DNA from: Flavobacterium sp. KACC 22763
Lineage (GTDB): Bacteria; Bacteroidota; Bacteroidia; Flavobacteriales; Flavobacteriaceae
Direction of reading: 5' to 3'
Length of the DNA stretch: 64,000 nt
NCBI RefSeq assembly: GCF_028736155.1
Contig: NZ_CP117879.1
Location: forward strand, 3,844,001 to 3,908,000
In this document: in pieces, positions 17,837-26,460 of the stretch
Numbering within the stretch: the first letter of the stretch is position 1
How the letters are laid out: every line of letters begins with the position of its first letter
Position numbers and translations under genes: made by a program
Notes under the pieces: generated by a model
Databases searched by the model: none
What the model was told of the DNA's origin: nothing
The model's input: the letters and a program-made list of their open reading frames with translations, nothing else

Positions 17837-19048
17837 ATGAAAAAAGCTGCATTTCTACTTACCTTATCACTTCTGGCAATTCTCTTTGCTAGTTGCAACA
17901 ACAAATCAGAGGAATATATTGATCCGCGTGGGACTGATTATGCGGGTTCAGAAAGTTGTATACAATGCCATAAAGTACAATCTGACATGGCATTCAAAAG
18001 TTCGCATTTTAAAGCAACCGCTCCAGCAATTTTAGGAAATGTTTCTGGTGACTTTGATTCTAAAAATCATACTTTCATTTATGACAAAGAGACCAAATTG
18101 GTCATGGAAAAACGTGGAGATAGTTTGTATCAAGTCGTTTACAAAAATGGTAAAGAAACAGCCAAATACAAATTTGAAATTGTTTTTGGAACCAAGCACG
18201 CTCAAACTTCTGTTTACTGGAAAGATAATAATACATACGAATTGCCAGTTTCTTTTTATCACTCCATAAACAATTGGGCAACAAGTCCAGGTTTTCCTGC
18301 CGACAAGCCTTATTTTGATCGAATGGTGGTTAAAGATTGCTATTCTTGCCATGCCTCAAATGCTAGCAGCCGAAGCGTGAATCAAAATTCTGAACAAAGA
18401 AATATGATGTCTATGGATGTTGAAGATATCATTAGAAAAGAAACAATTGTTTACGGAATTGATTGCGAACGCTGCCACGGTCCCGCAAAAAAACACGTTG
18501 AGTTTCATTTAAAAAATCCAAATGTCAAAATTGCCAATAGCATTACAAGTTTTAAAACTCTAAATAGACAGCAAAAATTGGATGCTTGCGCTTTATGTCA
18601 CGCAGGAAATGATGGTATGAAATTAAAATCTCGTTTTGAGTTTAAACCTGGAAATAATTTATCAGAATTCTTTCGTGAGACCAAAAGTATTACCGATACA
18701 GCAAATTTTGATGTTCACGGCAATCAATATCGATTGATGGCTCAGAGCAAATGTTTTATAAAAAGCGATAAAATGGATTGTATTACCTGCCATAATCCAC
18801 ATGAAAATGCTTCCAAAAACATGGCTTCCTATTCTAAAATCTGTATGAGCTGCCATCAAGGTTTAAAGCACAAAGAAAGCACTTTAAAAACAATGCCAGA
18901 GAAATTATTGACCAGTAATTGCGTAGAATGCCATATGCCGAAAAAAGCATCCGGAGCAATTAAATTTCAGCTTTCAAACAGCAAACAGCTTTCAGAATAT
19001 ATTCTGCGAACGCATAAAATTGGAATTTACCCAACAAGCGCAAAATGA
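17837..19048 (+). CDS. Heptaheme c-type cytochrome lipoprotein
   Basis: A 403-residue lipoprotein; the signal sequence ends at a lipobox with Cys20 (LLAILFASC). Seven CxxCH heme-binding motifs are visible: CIQCH (41-45), CYSCH, CERCH, CALCH, CITCH, CMSCH and CVECH. Spacing and the CYSCHAS and CERCHGPAKKH contexts resemble cytochrome c554-type multiheme proteins. It is expected to face the periplasm and move electrons. No reductase partner gene is adjacent, so the redox partner is unknown. Confidence 0.93.
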   Translation: MKKAAFLLTLSLLAILFASCNNKSEEYIDPRGTDYAGSESCIQCHKVQSDMAFKSSHFKATAPAILGNVSGDFDSKNHTFIYDKETKLVMEKRGDSLYQVVYKNGKETAKYKFEIVFGTKHAQTSVYWKDNNTYELPVSFYHSINNWATSPGFPADKPYFDRMVVKDCYSCHASNASSRSVNQNSEQRNMMSMDVEDIIRKETIVYGIDCERCHGPAKKHVEFHLKNPNVKIANSITSFKTLNRQQKLDACALCHAGNDGMKLKSRFEFKPGNNLSEFFRETKSITDTANFDVHGNQYRLMAQSKCFIKSDKMDCITCHNPHENASKNMASYSKICMSCHQGLKHKESTLKTMPEKLLTSNCVECHMPKKASGAIKFQLSNSKQLSEYILRTHKIGIYPTSAK

Positions 19049-19151
19049 AAATTTTGTTTTATTTTTTTTGACAAAGGACTTCGAATTAAGTTCAACAATA
19101 ATATTTGCCCTTTTCGAATTTCGACTTTCGACTTTCGACTTTTTGACTAAA

Positions 19152-19895
19152 CTATTTTTCGAATTTTTTAAGCTCGAATTTTTCGCCGTCAAAAACACCG
19201 TAAGTAAAATATCCAATCCAATCGCCAAGATTTACATATTCGGAATTTTCGCCAACTGGAATAATCATTGGCAAATGGCGGTGTCCGAAGATAAAATAGT
19301 TATAATGTTTGGTTTCTAGTTTTCGTTTGGCATATAAAACAAGCCATTCATTTTCTTCACCTAAAAACTTCACATCTTCATCGCCAGAAATCAGTTTATT
19401 TTTGACCGATAAATATTGAGCTAAACTTACGCCGACATCGGGATGTAACCAACGGAAAAGCCATTTTGAAAACGGATTTGTAAATACCTTTTTCATTCGC
19501 TTGTAGCCTTTATCACCAGGACCTTTTCCGTCTCCGTGACCAATTAGAAAGGTTTTTCCATTAAAAGTAAATTCTTTGTTATCGTGATAAACCGGAATAT
19601 TCAATTCGGTTTCAAAATAATCATTCATCCACAAATCATGATTTCCGACAAAAAAATAAACTGGAATTCCGCTGTCACGAATTTCGGCCAACTTACCTAA
19701 AATTCGAACAAAACCTTTCGGAACAACCGTTTTATATTCAAACCAAAAATCAAATAAATCTCCCAATAAAAAAATTGCTTCGGCATCTTCCTTAACCTCA
19801 TCAAGCCACGCCACGAATTTCTTTTCACGCGGTAAACTCAATTCTGGAGTTGGCGCACCAAAATGCTGATCTGAAGCAAAATATATTTTTTTCAT
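19152..19895 (-). CDS. lpxH: UDP-2,3-diacylglucosamine hydrolase-type metallophosphatase
   Basis: A 247-residue calcineurin-like phosphoesterase. Metal-binding motifs are SDQHFG (8-13), LGDLFDFW (44-51), GNHD (82-85), IGHGDGKG and FGHRHLP. The LGDLFDFWFEY segment with the central WLHPDVG region is characteristic of LpxH, which cleaves UDP-2,3-diacyl-GlcN to lipid X in lipid A synthesis at the inner membrane. The DQH first motif in place of DxH is seen in Bacteroidota members. Confidence 0.9.
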   Translation of the reverse strand: MKKIYFASDQHFGAPTPELSLPREKKFVAWLDEVKEDAEAIFLLGDLFDFWFEYKTVVPKGFVRILGKLAEIRDSGIPVYFFVGNHDLWMNDYFETELNIPVYHDNKEFTFNGKTFLIGHGDGKGPGDKGYKRMKKVFTNPFSKWLFRWLHPDVGVSLAQYLSVKNKLISGDEDVKFLGEENEWLVLYAKRKLETKHYNYFIFGHRHLPMIIPVGENSEYVNLGDWIGYFTYGVFDGEKFELKKFEK

Positions 19896-19997
19896 GAGAG
19901 AAGTTAGAAGTTTTTTGTTAGGAGTTATGAGGAATAAATTAATAGCTAGAAGTTATACGTTTCGACGTCTAACTTTTAACGTTTAACTTATAACCTT

Positions 19998-20450
19998 TTA
20001 CTGATTATCAGATGCGTACCATTCTGCAAAAGACGATTCTGTTTCTTGAAGTTTTAATGAGAAAAGAGAAATTCCTTCTGGCAGACGACTTTTAATTCTT
20101 TCAGCAAAATCAACCACCATATTTTCGCTTGTTGGCTGATAATCTACTAAGATAACGTGATGTCCGCGGTTTTTCAATTCATTTGCCAATTCGATATGCG
20201 GAGTTGTCTGATTAAAAACAGTAGCATGATCAAATTGATCGACGATTTCTTCTTTTACAATTTTCTTTAGATCAGAGAAGTCAATCACCATTCCGAACTT
20301 TACATTCGATCGGTCAGTAATTGGCGAACCAATAACCGTTACCGATAATTTATAACTGTGTCCGTGAACGTTCTTGCATTTTCCGTCGTAACCGTACAAA
20401 GCGTGACCGGTTTCGAAACTAAATTGTTTTGTAATTCTGATATTACTCAT
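19998..20450 (-). CDS. queD: 6-carboxytetrahydropterin synthase
   Basis: A 150-residue PTPS-fold enzyme. The zinc ligands are His16 in FETGHALYG and His29/His31 in VHGHSYKL, with catalytic Cys25 just before. FGMVIDFSDLKK and the C-terminal ETESSFAEWY carry the conserved Asp and Glu of the family. CxxxVHGH and the ETESSFAEW ending fit QueD (queuosine pathway) rather than eukaryotic-type PTPS. Confidence 0.93.
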   Translation of the reverse strand: MSNIRITKQFSFETGHALYGYDGKCKNVHGHSYKLSVTVIGSPITDRSNVKFGMVIDFSDLKKIVKEEIVDQFDHATVFNQTTPHIELANELKNRGHHVILVDYQPTSENMVVDFAERIKSRLPEGISLFSLKLQETESSFAEWYASDNQ

Positions 20451-20471
20451 CGATTTTTAATTTTAAGCTTG

Positions 20472-20479
20472 CAAATTTA
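20472..20479 (-). promoter_or_regulatory. -7 promoter element of queD
   Basis: The minus strand reads TAAATTTG, a full match, 21 bp upstream of the queD start. It sits just beyond the stop of the small membrane protein gene. Confidence 0.55.
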
Positions 20480-20483
20480 CAAA

Positions 20484-20660
20484 TTAATTGCCGTTTTTAG
20501 CTCTTTTTTTAGCTCTAAGATACATCCACAAAGCAATTCCGCCCAAAACTAGAAACGGAATAAAAGATCCAATGACAACCCCAATTTGATAACCGCTATC
20601 TGGAGCATCTTTAATTTTCTCTGCAATATCAACTTTTTGGAATAAGGAAATGAATTTCAT
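20484..20660 (-). CDS. Small single-pass membrane protein (58 residues)
   Basis: A 58-residue frame from ATG at 20660 to TAA at 20484: MKFISLFQKVDIAEKIKDAP, one membrane helix (about residues 28-48, VVIGSFIPFLVLGGIALWMYL) and a basic tail RAKKRAKNGN. The positive-inside charge pattern argues that it is a real membrane peptide. It lies directly upstream of the queD promoter on the same strand. Function unknown. Confidence 0.7.
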   Translation of the reverse strand: MKFISLFQKVDIAEKIKDAPDSGYQIGVVIGSFIPFLVLGGIALWMYLRAKKRAKNGN

Positions 20661-20677
20661 TTTAAAAAATGTTTTTA

Positions 20678-20767
20678 ATCCTGCAAGGTTTTCAAAACCT
20701 TGTAGGTATTTACGAAATATTCTATTCTATCAATCAAACCTACAAGGTTTTGAAAACCTTGCAGGAT
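20678..20767. repeat. 30-bp perfect inverted repeat of nested palindromes
   Basis: Arms at 20678-20707 and 20738-20767 are exact reverse complements over 30 bp around a 30-bp spacer. Each arm also contains its own near-palindrome CAAGGTTTT-x-AAAACCTTG. It lies between two minus-strand genes and would also terminate the hydratase transcript. Confidence 0.9.
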
Positions 20768-20777
20768 CTCGCTTAAA

Positions 20778-21542
20778 TTATTTTTTAAACTGCAGCAAAG
20801 CATTTTTAGTAAAATCAGACAAAACAAGTTTGCCTGTAATCGCTGCACGTTCAAAAAGGAGCGATTCCCAAATTTCTGTTCCTTCCCAAATAATCTTTTT
20901 CATTTCGTAAAGCGCTTCAGGATTATAAGAACTTAGTTTTTGAGCAAAACTTTCAACTTCAGCATCCAGATTTTCTGCTTCACATAAAACCGAAAAAAGC
21001 CCTTTTTCAAAAGCCCAATCTGCCGATTTCCATTCGTGAGCAGCTAAAGTCATTTCAGTCATAGCTGTTTTTCCTATTTTACGGGAAACCGCTGGTTCAA
21101 TGACAAAAGGACCAATTCCGATAGCTAATTCAGATAATTTTATATCACTTCGAGAAGTTGCAAAAACATAATCGCAAGCCGAAATAATTCCGACACCGCC
21201 TCCAACTGCTTTTCCTTGAACACGTCCAATTATAATTTTATTGCAATTTCGCATGGCATTCAGCAAATGTGCAAAACCCGAAAAGAATTCTACACCTTGT
21301 TCTTCATTTTCAACTTTCAAAAGTTCATCAAAAGAAGCTCCCGAACAAAACGTTTTTTCTCCCTCGCTTTTTAAAATAATGACCGAAACATCTTCATTTC
21401 GACTTAAAGAATTAATTTCAGCTGTAAGTCTATTTAACAATTCACGTGGAAAAGAATTACTTGCAGGATGACCAAATTGCACAGTCGCAATCGTATTTTG
21501 AAAAGAAGTTTCTAAGCTTCCATTTGTATTTTCTAGGCTCAT
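20778..21542 (-). CDS. Enoyl-CoA hydratase/isomerase family protein
   Basis: A 254-residue crotonase-fold protein. The oxyanion-hole segments are FCSGASFDELL and GRVQGKAVGGGVGIISACD, followed by LSELAIGIGPFVIEP at the position of the catalytic Glu region. The family hydrates or isomerises acyl-CoA thioesters in fatty acid or branched-chain amino acid catabolism. The exact substrate cannot be read from sequence; methylglutaconyl-CoA hydratase-like is one option. Confidence 0.88.
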   Translation of the reverse strand: MSLENTNGSLETSFQNTIATVQFGHPASNSFPRELLNRLTAEINSLSRNEDVSVIILKSEGEKTFCSGASFDELLKVENEEQGVEFFSGFAHLLNAMRNCNKIIIGRVQGKAVGGGVGIISACDYVFATSRSDIKLSELAIGIGPFVIEPAVSRKIGKTAMTEMTLAAHEWKSADWAFEKGLFSVLCEAENLDAEVESFAQKLSSYNPEALYEMKKIIWEGTEIWESLLFERAAITGKLVLSDFTKNALLQFKK

Positions 21543-21646
21543 AAAAATTACATTTAAAGGTAAAGTTACGCTTTTGAAAATAATTCATCCGAAACTTCTG
21601 GAAATTTGTTTTTTGAGAATTAATTGACTTTATTTGTTAAGACTTT

Positions 21647-21720
21647 GGGGGATTAGCTCATTTGGCTAGAGCGCTACGCTGGCAGCGTAGAGGCGACCGG
21701 TTCGAATCCGGTATTCTCCA
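21647..21720 (+). tRNA. tRNA-Ala(GGC)
   Basis: The acceptor stem GGGGGAT pairs with ATTCTCC (two G-U pairs), followed by a discriminator A. The D-arm is GCTCATTTGGCTAGAGC, the anticodon stem-loop CTACG-CTGGCAG-CGTAG gives anticodon GGC, and the T-arm contains CCGGTTCGAATCCGG. CCA is not encoded. Confidence 0.95.
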
Positions 21721-21722
21721 CT

Positions 21723-21757
21723 AAAAACCGTATTACTTACTTGTGATACGGTTTTTT
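21723..21757 (+). terminator. Terminator after tRNA-Ala
   Basis: AAAAACCGTAT (21723-21733) pairs with ATACGGTTTTTT (21746-21757), followed by an AT-rich run. Confidence 0.8.
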
Positions 21758-21848
21758 AATTTTAACAATACCCTAAACTATTACTATTAAGACTTATATA
21801 GGCATTACAACAAAATTTTCCATCTGACTTTTGCAGAAAAACACAAAG

Positions 21849-22247
21849 ATGATGAAAAAGTTATTAGTCTTATTATGTATGGTTTTTATGTATTCATGTA
21901 CATCTGATGAGCAAGATTCTTCAAATGGAAATAGTAAAAATGGTAGAGTTAATCCACCGTCATGGATTCAAGGGACATGGAGTGATGCAAAAGGCAAAAC
22001 CATTCAATTCACAAAAAATGATCTCATTATTGACCCAAACGGTAATCCTTATTCGGCAAAAGGAGAAATTGCCTACTATATAATTAAAGATGAAGACCCA
22101 GAAATTGTTGAATCAGCAACTGAAACAACTTACAATTTACAATTTAAAGACTCTGCTTCTTCTAAAAAGAATTTCAAGTTTACCAAAATTTCAGATACAG
22201 AAATAGAATCAACAGGTAATTCTAAAGGAACTTACACTAAAAAATAA
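21849..22247 (+). CDS. Small lipoprotein of unknown function
   Basis: I choose the ATG at 21849 (132 residues; a second ATG follows at once) over an in-frame TTG at 21831. A lipoprotein signal (MMKKLLVLLCMVFMYSC, lipid-attachment Cys at residue 17) leads to a polar region and a beta-rich lipocalin-like domain beginning WIQGTWSDAKGKTIQF. This resembles small Bacteroidota lipoproteins with a GTW start, whose role is unknown. Confidence 0.75.
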   Translation: MMKKLLVLLCMVFMYSCTSDEQDSSNGNSKNGRVNPPSWIQGTWSDAKGKTIQFTKNDLIIDPNGNPYSAKGEIAYYIIKDEDPEIVESATETTYNLQFKDSASSKKNFKFTKISDTEIESTGNSKGTYTKK

Positions 22248-22275
22248 AGTTTATTTCAAAATAGTACATGATAAA

Positions 22276-22311
22276 AAAACCGTTTTTACTTAATAGTTAA
22301 AAACGGTTTTC
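22276..22311. terminator. Bidirectional terminator
   Basis: AAAACCGTTTTTA (left arm from about 22277) pairs with TAAAAACGGTTTT (22298-22310). It lies between the convergent lipoprotein gene and the small membrane protein gene. Confidence 0.8.
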
Positions 22312-22320
22312 GTTATTTCT

Positions 22321-22497
22321 TTATTTCTCATTTGCAGCATCATCTGCATCAACTCTCTTTTTTTCAGCTTTTTTAAAATCGTTATTTAACATTTTTTCCA
22401 ATTTCTTTTTTTCTCGCTGATTTTTTCTGATTGTTAGCACAACAAGAATAATTACCAATATTGCTACAATCGCTATTATGTTCCAATTGACATCCAT
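22321..22497 (-). CDS. Small membrane protein with charged tail (58 residues)
   Basis: An ATG at 22497 to TAA at 22321 encodes 58 residues: a membrane helix (IIAIVAILVIILVVLTI, about residues 7-23) followed by a highly charged Lys/Glu-rich tail predicted to be helical. The clean terminator after its stop supports a real gene. Function unknown. Confidence 0.65.
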   Translation of the reverse strand: MDVNWNIIAIVAILVIILVVLTIRKNQREKKKLEKMLNNDFKKAEKKRVDADDAANEK

Positions 22498-22595
22498 AAT
22501 TAAAATTTTTAATTAAAGGTAAACAATCAAAAATATCTATCATGTTATCAAAGAGTTAAGTATTAATATTCGTTTTAAAATTTATTTAGATAAAA

Positions 22596-23564
22596 ATGAA
22601 AATAGAAAACACAGATACCTGCATATTTATATTAGTTGATAAAACTCTAAGCCCTCCAGAACTTTCTAAACTAAGAGAACTTAGTAAAGAAAACAAACTC
22701 TCAATTCAATTTACTGTACAGCAAACATACGAGATCTGGAAAAAGATTAATGAAATTATTAAAATATATAATTCTTCTCTACAATTAAGCCTTACAAGTA
22801 ATGGAAATTGGGGTCAGTGGAAGAACCTATCATTTTTAGAACATTTACCCGATTTACAACAAATAACAATTAAAGAATGGCATATAGAAGATTTGAGTCC
22901 TTTGACGAATTTGATTCATTTAAAAAAAATTTTGATTTACAATGAATTTAAATCTAAAAAAGCAACTTTAAAACCTCTTAGAAGTTTAAAAAACATCGAA
23001 GATTTTGCCTCATCTCATATTGATGACATTGAAACAATATCGTGCTTCAAAAAATTAAAAAAGCTATCTTTAGATTCTGTTAAGAATAGTAATTTGGATT
23101 TTTTATCCAATAACTCTAACTTAGAAACTGTTTGGCTAAGAGGTACTGACCGTATTATAAATTTTTCGGGATTATCACATCTACCAAATCTTGAAAAAGC
23201 TTATTTTATAAGAAACTATAAATGTCCAAATTTAAATTTTATATCAGACCTAGTAAATTTAAAATATCTTCATATTTCAGACTTTAATCAAATAACACAA
23301 ATTCCTTCTCTAAAATTTCTAACAAGACTTATTGACTTTTCTATTTCAAATTGCAAACAATTAAAAGATTATTCAAATTTAATTGAAGCAAAAAGCTTAG
23401 AAAATCTTTTTTGTGGCACATCAAAAGAAGTACTACCTGAACAATTTGAATTTTTAAAGTTTAATACTGAACTAAAAAAGTTAATTGTACTTTTTAATAC
23501 TACAAAAAAGAATAATGAATTTGAAACATTAAAGACAACATTTTTCATGGCAACAAATAATTAA
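22596..23564 (+). CDS. Leucine-rich-repeat-like protein
   Basis: A 322-residue protein without a signal peptide. From about residue 80 to 290 it repeats an LRR-like unit of about 22 residues (for example LSPLTNLIHLKKILIYN, LSHLPNLEKAYFI, LNFISDLVNLKYLHISD), of the internalin-like SDS22 pattern. The N-terminus is different. Absence of an export signal suggests a cytoplasmic protein-binding scaffold. Partner unknown. A gene of this kind may belong to a contact or toxin system, but nothing nearby proves it. Confidence 0.75.
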   Translation: MKIENTDTCIFILVDKTLSPPELSKLRELSKENKLSIQFTVQQTYEIWKKINEIIKIYNSSLQLSLTSNGNWGQWKNLSFLEHLPDLQQITIKEWHIEDLSPLTNLIHLKKILIYNEFKSKKATLKPLRSLKNIEDFASSHIDDIETISCFKKLKKLSLDSVKNSNLDFLSNNSNLETVWLRGTDRIINFSGLSHLPNLEKAYFIRNYKCPNLNFISDLVNLKYLHISDFNQITQIPSLKFLTRLIDFSISNCKQLKDYSNLIEAKSLENLFCGTSKEVLPEQFEFLKFNTELKKLIVLFNTTKKNNEFETLKTTFFMATNN

Positions 23565-23731
23565 ACTATACTAAATATTAGTTTCAAAAAAACTGAATAA
23601 AAATAAACTCTAACTGAACAAAAAAGTTGCATTCTATAATTTGAAAGATATTTCTTCAAAACTGTTTTCTACTTTTGTATGATACAAAATTCAAAACACT
23701 ATATTTTTATTAGTTTATCAAACGTTTCAAA

Positions 23732-24175
23732 ATGAATCAAAGCTTAAAAAACAAAATATTATCATTCATAAAAAAAACACTTATAATTGCAACTATACTT
23801 TTCATTTTTACTTTCTTAGAAATCTATTGGGCAATGGGAAGCTTTTCTGAAAGAATGTCGAGTGGCTGTTTAGATTGTTCTTTTTTTGATGATGCTTATT
23901 TAATGTCAGTATTCTCAACCGTTTTCCTGACGATTGTTTTTTTACTCTTTACACTCCTAAAAAACAAATATTTACAAATCGGACTTGAATTCATCTGCTT
24001 AATTTTTGTTTGGTTTTTATGGGATTATGGCATTTTTGTTGATCGCGAATCTGCATGGAGTACTTATCTTCTAAATGAAGAAATTATGTACACGCTTTCA
24101 TTTTCCTTCTTCCCTATTCTAGTTTTATCAACTGTTATGCTAGTTGCTTTACATTATATCTTAAGAAAATTATGA
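23732..24175 (+). CDS. Four-helix membrane protein of unknown function
   Basis: A 147-residue hydrophobic protein with four predicted membrane helices (about 17-37, 60-80, 88-105, 124-144). A short loop carries the pair in SGCLDCSFFDD. Its stop overlaps the next start (ATGA), so it is translationally coupled to the next gene. Family not recognised. Confidence 0.7.
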   Translation: MNQSLKNKILSFIKKTLIIATILFIFTFLEIYWAMGSFSERMSSGCLDCSFFDDAYLMSVFSTVFLTIVFLLFTLLKNKYLQIGLEFICLIFVWFLWDYGIFVDRESAWSTYLLNEEIMYTLSFSFFPILVLSTVMLVALHYILRKL

Positions 24176-24762
24176 GTCAAAATAAAAAAATAATATTGCG
24201 AGTTTATTTCATTATCTGCATACTTTTTGTATTGGACTGCCTTTTATATTACTTTAAAGAAATTAGTCTTCGCGGTTATTATAGTGATGTAATTTTATCA
24301 TGGCTTTGGCTGATAAGTAATTTTGTAATTATAATTACCTTTTGGAAAAACCTAATGGCAAAACTTTTTTTGGCAGCAATAACAATAACATTTGCAATAA
24401 GCATTATGGCCATGATGATGCCTTTTTTCGCCTTATTGCTTTCAAGTACATCATTGGGTTTGTACCAAAACAAAGATTTGAATGAAAAATACAGAGCGCA
24501 AATAGTGGGCTACAGCGCGATGGGTCGTCCATGGCTGGAAGTAATTGAAAAGAAAGGATTATTTGAAAAAAGAATTATAAAATGTACTGATTCTCAGCTT
24601 ATGGATGATAATTTGGATATCAAAATCAGGACGGCAAAAGATATTCTTTTTAAAAGTGAAACTGATAGCACACTGACGTTGACACTCTTTTACGGCGGAC
24701 CGAACAAAACCATTACTTTCAATAAAAAGACAGGAAATATTATCGCAATAAAAAAATTGTAA
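24172..24762 (+). CDS. Membrane protein with soluble C-terminal domain
   Basis: A 196-residue protein with three membrane helices (about 9-29, 40-60, 66-90) and a C-terminal soluble domain of about 100 residues. It begins with an ATGA overlap on the preceding gene, making a two-gene operon. The neighbouring four-helix protein is likely its partner. Family not recognised. Confidence 0.7.
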   Translation: MSQNKKIILRVYFIICILFVLDCLLYYFKEISLRGYYSDVILSWLWLISNFVIIITFWKNLMAKLFLAAITITFAISIMAMMMPFFALLLSSTSLGLYQNKDLNEKYRAQIVGYSAMGRPWLEVIEKKGLFEKRIIKCTDSQLMDDNLDIKIRTAKDILFKSETDSTLTLTLFYGGPNKTITFNKKTGNIIAIKKL

Positions 24763-24940
24763 AATATAATCTCTGTTAAACTTCTATTCATACCAAATGG
24801 TATAAAAACACCTTTTTACTTTGTAAGAAAAAAGACAAAACAGCTTTTAAAAGTTATCAATTCCTTAAACTTTTGACTTTCAAATTCGACCAAATTAAAG
24901 TACTTTCGTACATAACGAAACCCAAAATCAAACTTAAATA

Positions 24941-25972
24941 ATGACAACAAAATCGTTCTTTTTATCAACCACTTTTTTAATCCTATTATCTGCCTGCAAT
25001 AAAAAAGAAAACACCACAACAGCTACACTTCCTGAAGTAACAGAACACGCAGAAACTAAAACCGATACTCTTCAAACTGAAGAAGCTTCAAAGAAAGAAA
25101 GCATTTATCTATTTAATGTTATTCCAAAAGACAGCAGTGATGTTGCTTTTGTTTCTCTTTCGGACATTTATCCTGTTAACGACGAAAAAGATACGCTCGT
25201 TTTGCCCAACATAGAAAAAATAGGAAAATATGATGCGCAATATTTTACATTCGATAAAAGCTATAGAAAAAGATTTTTGTCTAAAACCAATATCTCTGAA
25301 ACCGATTCATTATTTGTTTACGATTATGCAAAAAACAAACTGATTACTTTTGCCGTAAAAAATCTGAAAACTGCTGCAATGTTAAACGGATATTCTTCGG
25401 AAGAAGATTGGCCTTATCATAATTATGATTTTATGATTGGGTTCGAAATCAATAAAAAATATTTAAACGGCTTCAGTGAATATTACAGAGACGCTTTGGT
25501 CTATGTAGGCAAAGAAAATCCGTTTTCAAAAGAACGTATGAAACCAATTTCATGGAAAAAAATCGCAAAAAAGGATTATCCGTCAAAACCAATGAAAAAT
25601 GACGATCGTGCTTTGCTAAAGAACACAGTAACAGGCAATACGTATTTTTACAAAACAGATAGTTATGAGTATTTTTTACAAGACTACCTGGACAGCAATA
25701 AAACAATTTATGGCAGACGCCTTTTGGTCGTTGATTCTAAAACCAAAGATGTTATAATCGAAAAACTTTTCAGCCAAAGCGAAGGCACATCTCCTTCTCC
25801 TTTAAATTATGAAAATGGAGAGAATTCTATTGACCAATGGACAGGAAAACTTTTTAAAAATAAACCCGAAGTTGTTTTTGGTTTCGAATATGTTTCTTTT
25901 GGCTGTCCGAGTATTTCGGTAATCGACAAATCAAATGAAGAAATTAATATTCAATGCGACAATCGACATTAA
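24941..25972 (+). CDS. Lipoprotein of unknown function
   Basis: A 343-residue lipoprotein with lipobox Cys19 (FLILLSAC), a Thr/Glu-rich linker to about residue 50 and a beta-rich domain. Two cysteines near the end (FGCPSISV and NIQCDN) may form a disulfide. A hairpin at 26031-26073 ends the transcript. I do not recognise the family. Confidence 0.75.
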   Translation: MTTKSFFLSTTFLILLSACNKKENTTTATLPEVTEHAETKTDTLQTEEASKKESIYLFNVIPKDSSDVAFVSLSDIYPVNDEKDTLVLPNIEKIGKYDAQYFTFDKSYRKRFLSKTNISETDSLFVYDYAKNKLITFAVKNLKTAAMLNGYSSEEDWPYHNYDFMIGFEINKKYLNGFSEYYRDALVYVGKENPFSKERMKPISWKKIAKKDYPSKPMKNDDRALLKNTVTGNTYFYKTDSYEYFLQDYLDSNKTIYGRRLLVVDSKTKDVIIEKLFSQSEGTSPSPLNYENGENSIDQWTGKLFKNKPEVVFGFEYVSFGCPSISVIDKSNEEINIQCDNRH

Positions 25973-26030
25973 GACCAATCTTCGAAATTTAAAAAATTTT
26001 GAAGAGAAAATAAGCCTTTCAATTTATTAT

Positions 26031-26073
26031 AACAAAAAAGCCGTTTCTGTTTTCCGGAAATGGCTTTTTTGTT
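26031..26073 (+). terminator. Terminator hairpin after the lipoprotein gene
   Basis: AACAAAAAAGCCGTTT (26031-26046) pairs with 26058-26073 with one mismatch in 16, and is followed by a T-rich stretch. It lies inside the disrupted PIN frame on the opposite strand. Confidence 0.8.
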
Positions 26074-26076
26074 ACA

Positions 26077-26178
26077 AAATTGATCAATATTTTCAATCAG
26101 AGTACTAAAAATGTGAATTGATGTACCGCTAGAACGATAAAAGTCAAGAAATATATTGGTATCAATGAGTATTTTCAT
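26077..26178 (-). pseudogene. Truncated PIN-domain gene
   Basis: From the ATG at 26178 the minus strand reads MKILIDTNIFLDFYRSS and on to ENIDQF, an N-terminal PIN fragment with its first catalytic Asp. After about 34 residues the frame runs straight into the terminator hairpin of the convergent lipoprotein gene, giving an unrelated tail to the stop at 25969. At least two thirds of the nuclease, including the later acidic residues, is gone. It is a deletion relic, so no toxin activity is expected. Confidence 0.8.
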
Positions 26179-26230
26179 TTATTATTCTTTTCATTCAATC
26201 AGAAAAAATAAGCAATTTCTTTTAAAAATA

Positions 26231-26443
26231 TCATTTGTTTTTATTCCTATCAATAAGTAAAAAAACTGATGCCAAAAGCAAACTTACTAAAAGAATAAGT
26301 ATTCTAATTGATACAAGTTTTATATCTGTATAACCTCTAAAATATCTAATTTGAAAGGCATTAGTACTAATAAATTGCACCATACAATAAATAAAAAAAA
26401 TTGCAAAAATTAAGGATAATATTTTATATATAAATCGACTCAT
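26231..26443 (-). CDS. Small two-helix membrane protein
   Basis: A 70-residue protein with two membrane helices (about 7-27 and 44-63) and a short basic C-terminus DRNKNK. It starts 17 bp after the LpxR-like gene on the same strand, so it likely belongs to that operon. Function unknown. Confidence 0.65.
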   Translation of the reverse strand: MSRFIYKILSLIFAIFFIYCMVQFISTNAFQIRYFRGYTDIKLVSIRILILLVSLLLASVFLLIDRNKNK

Positions 26444-26460
26444 ACTCCCAGATATGGTTA

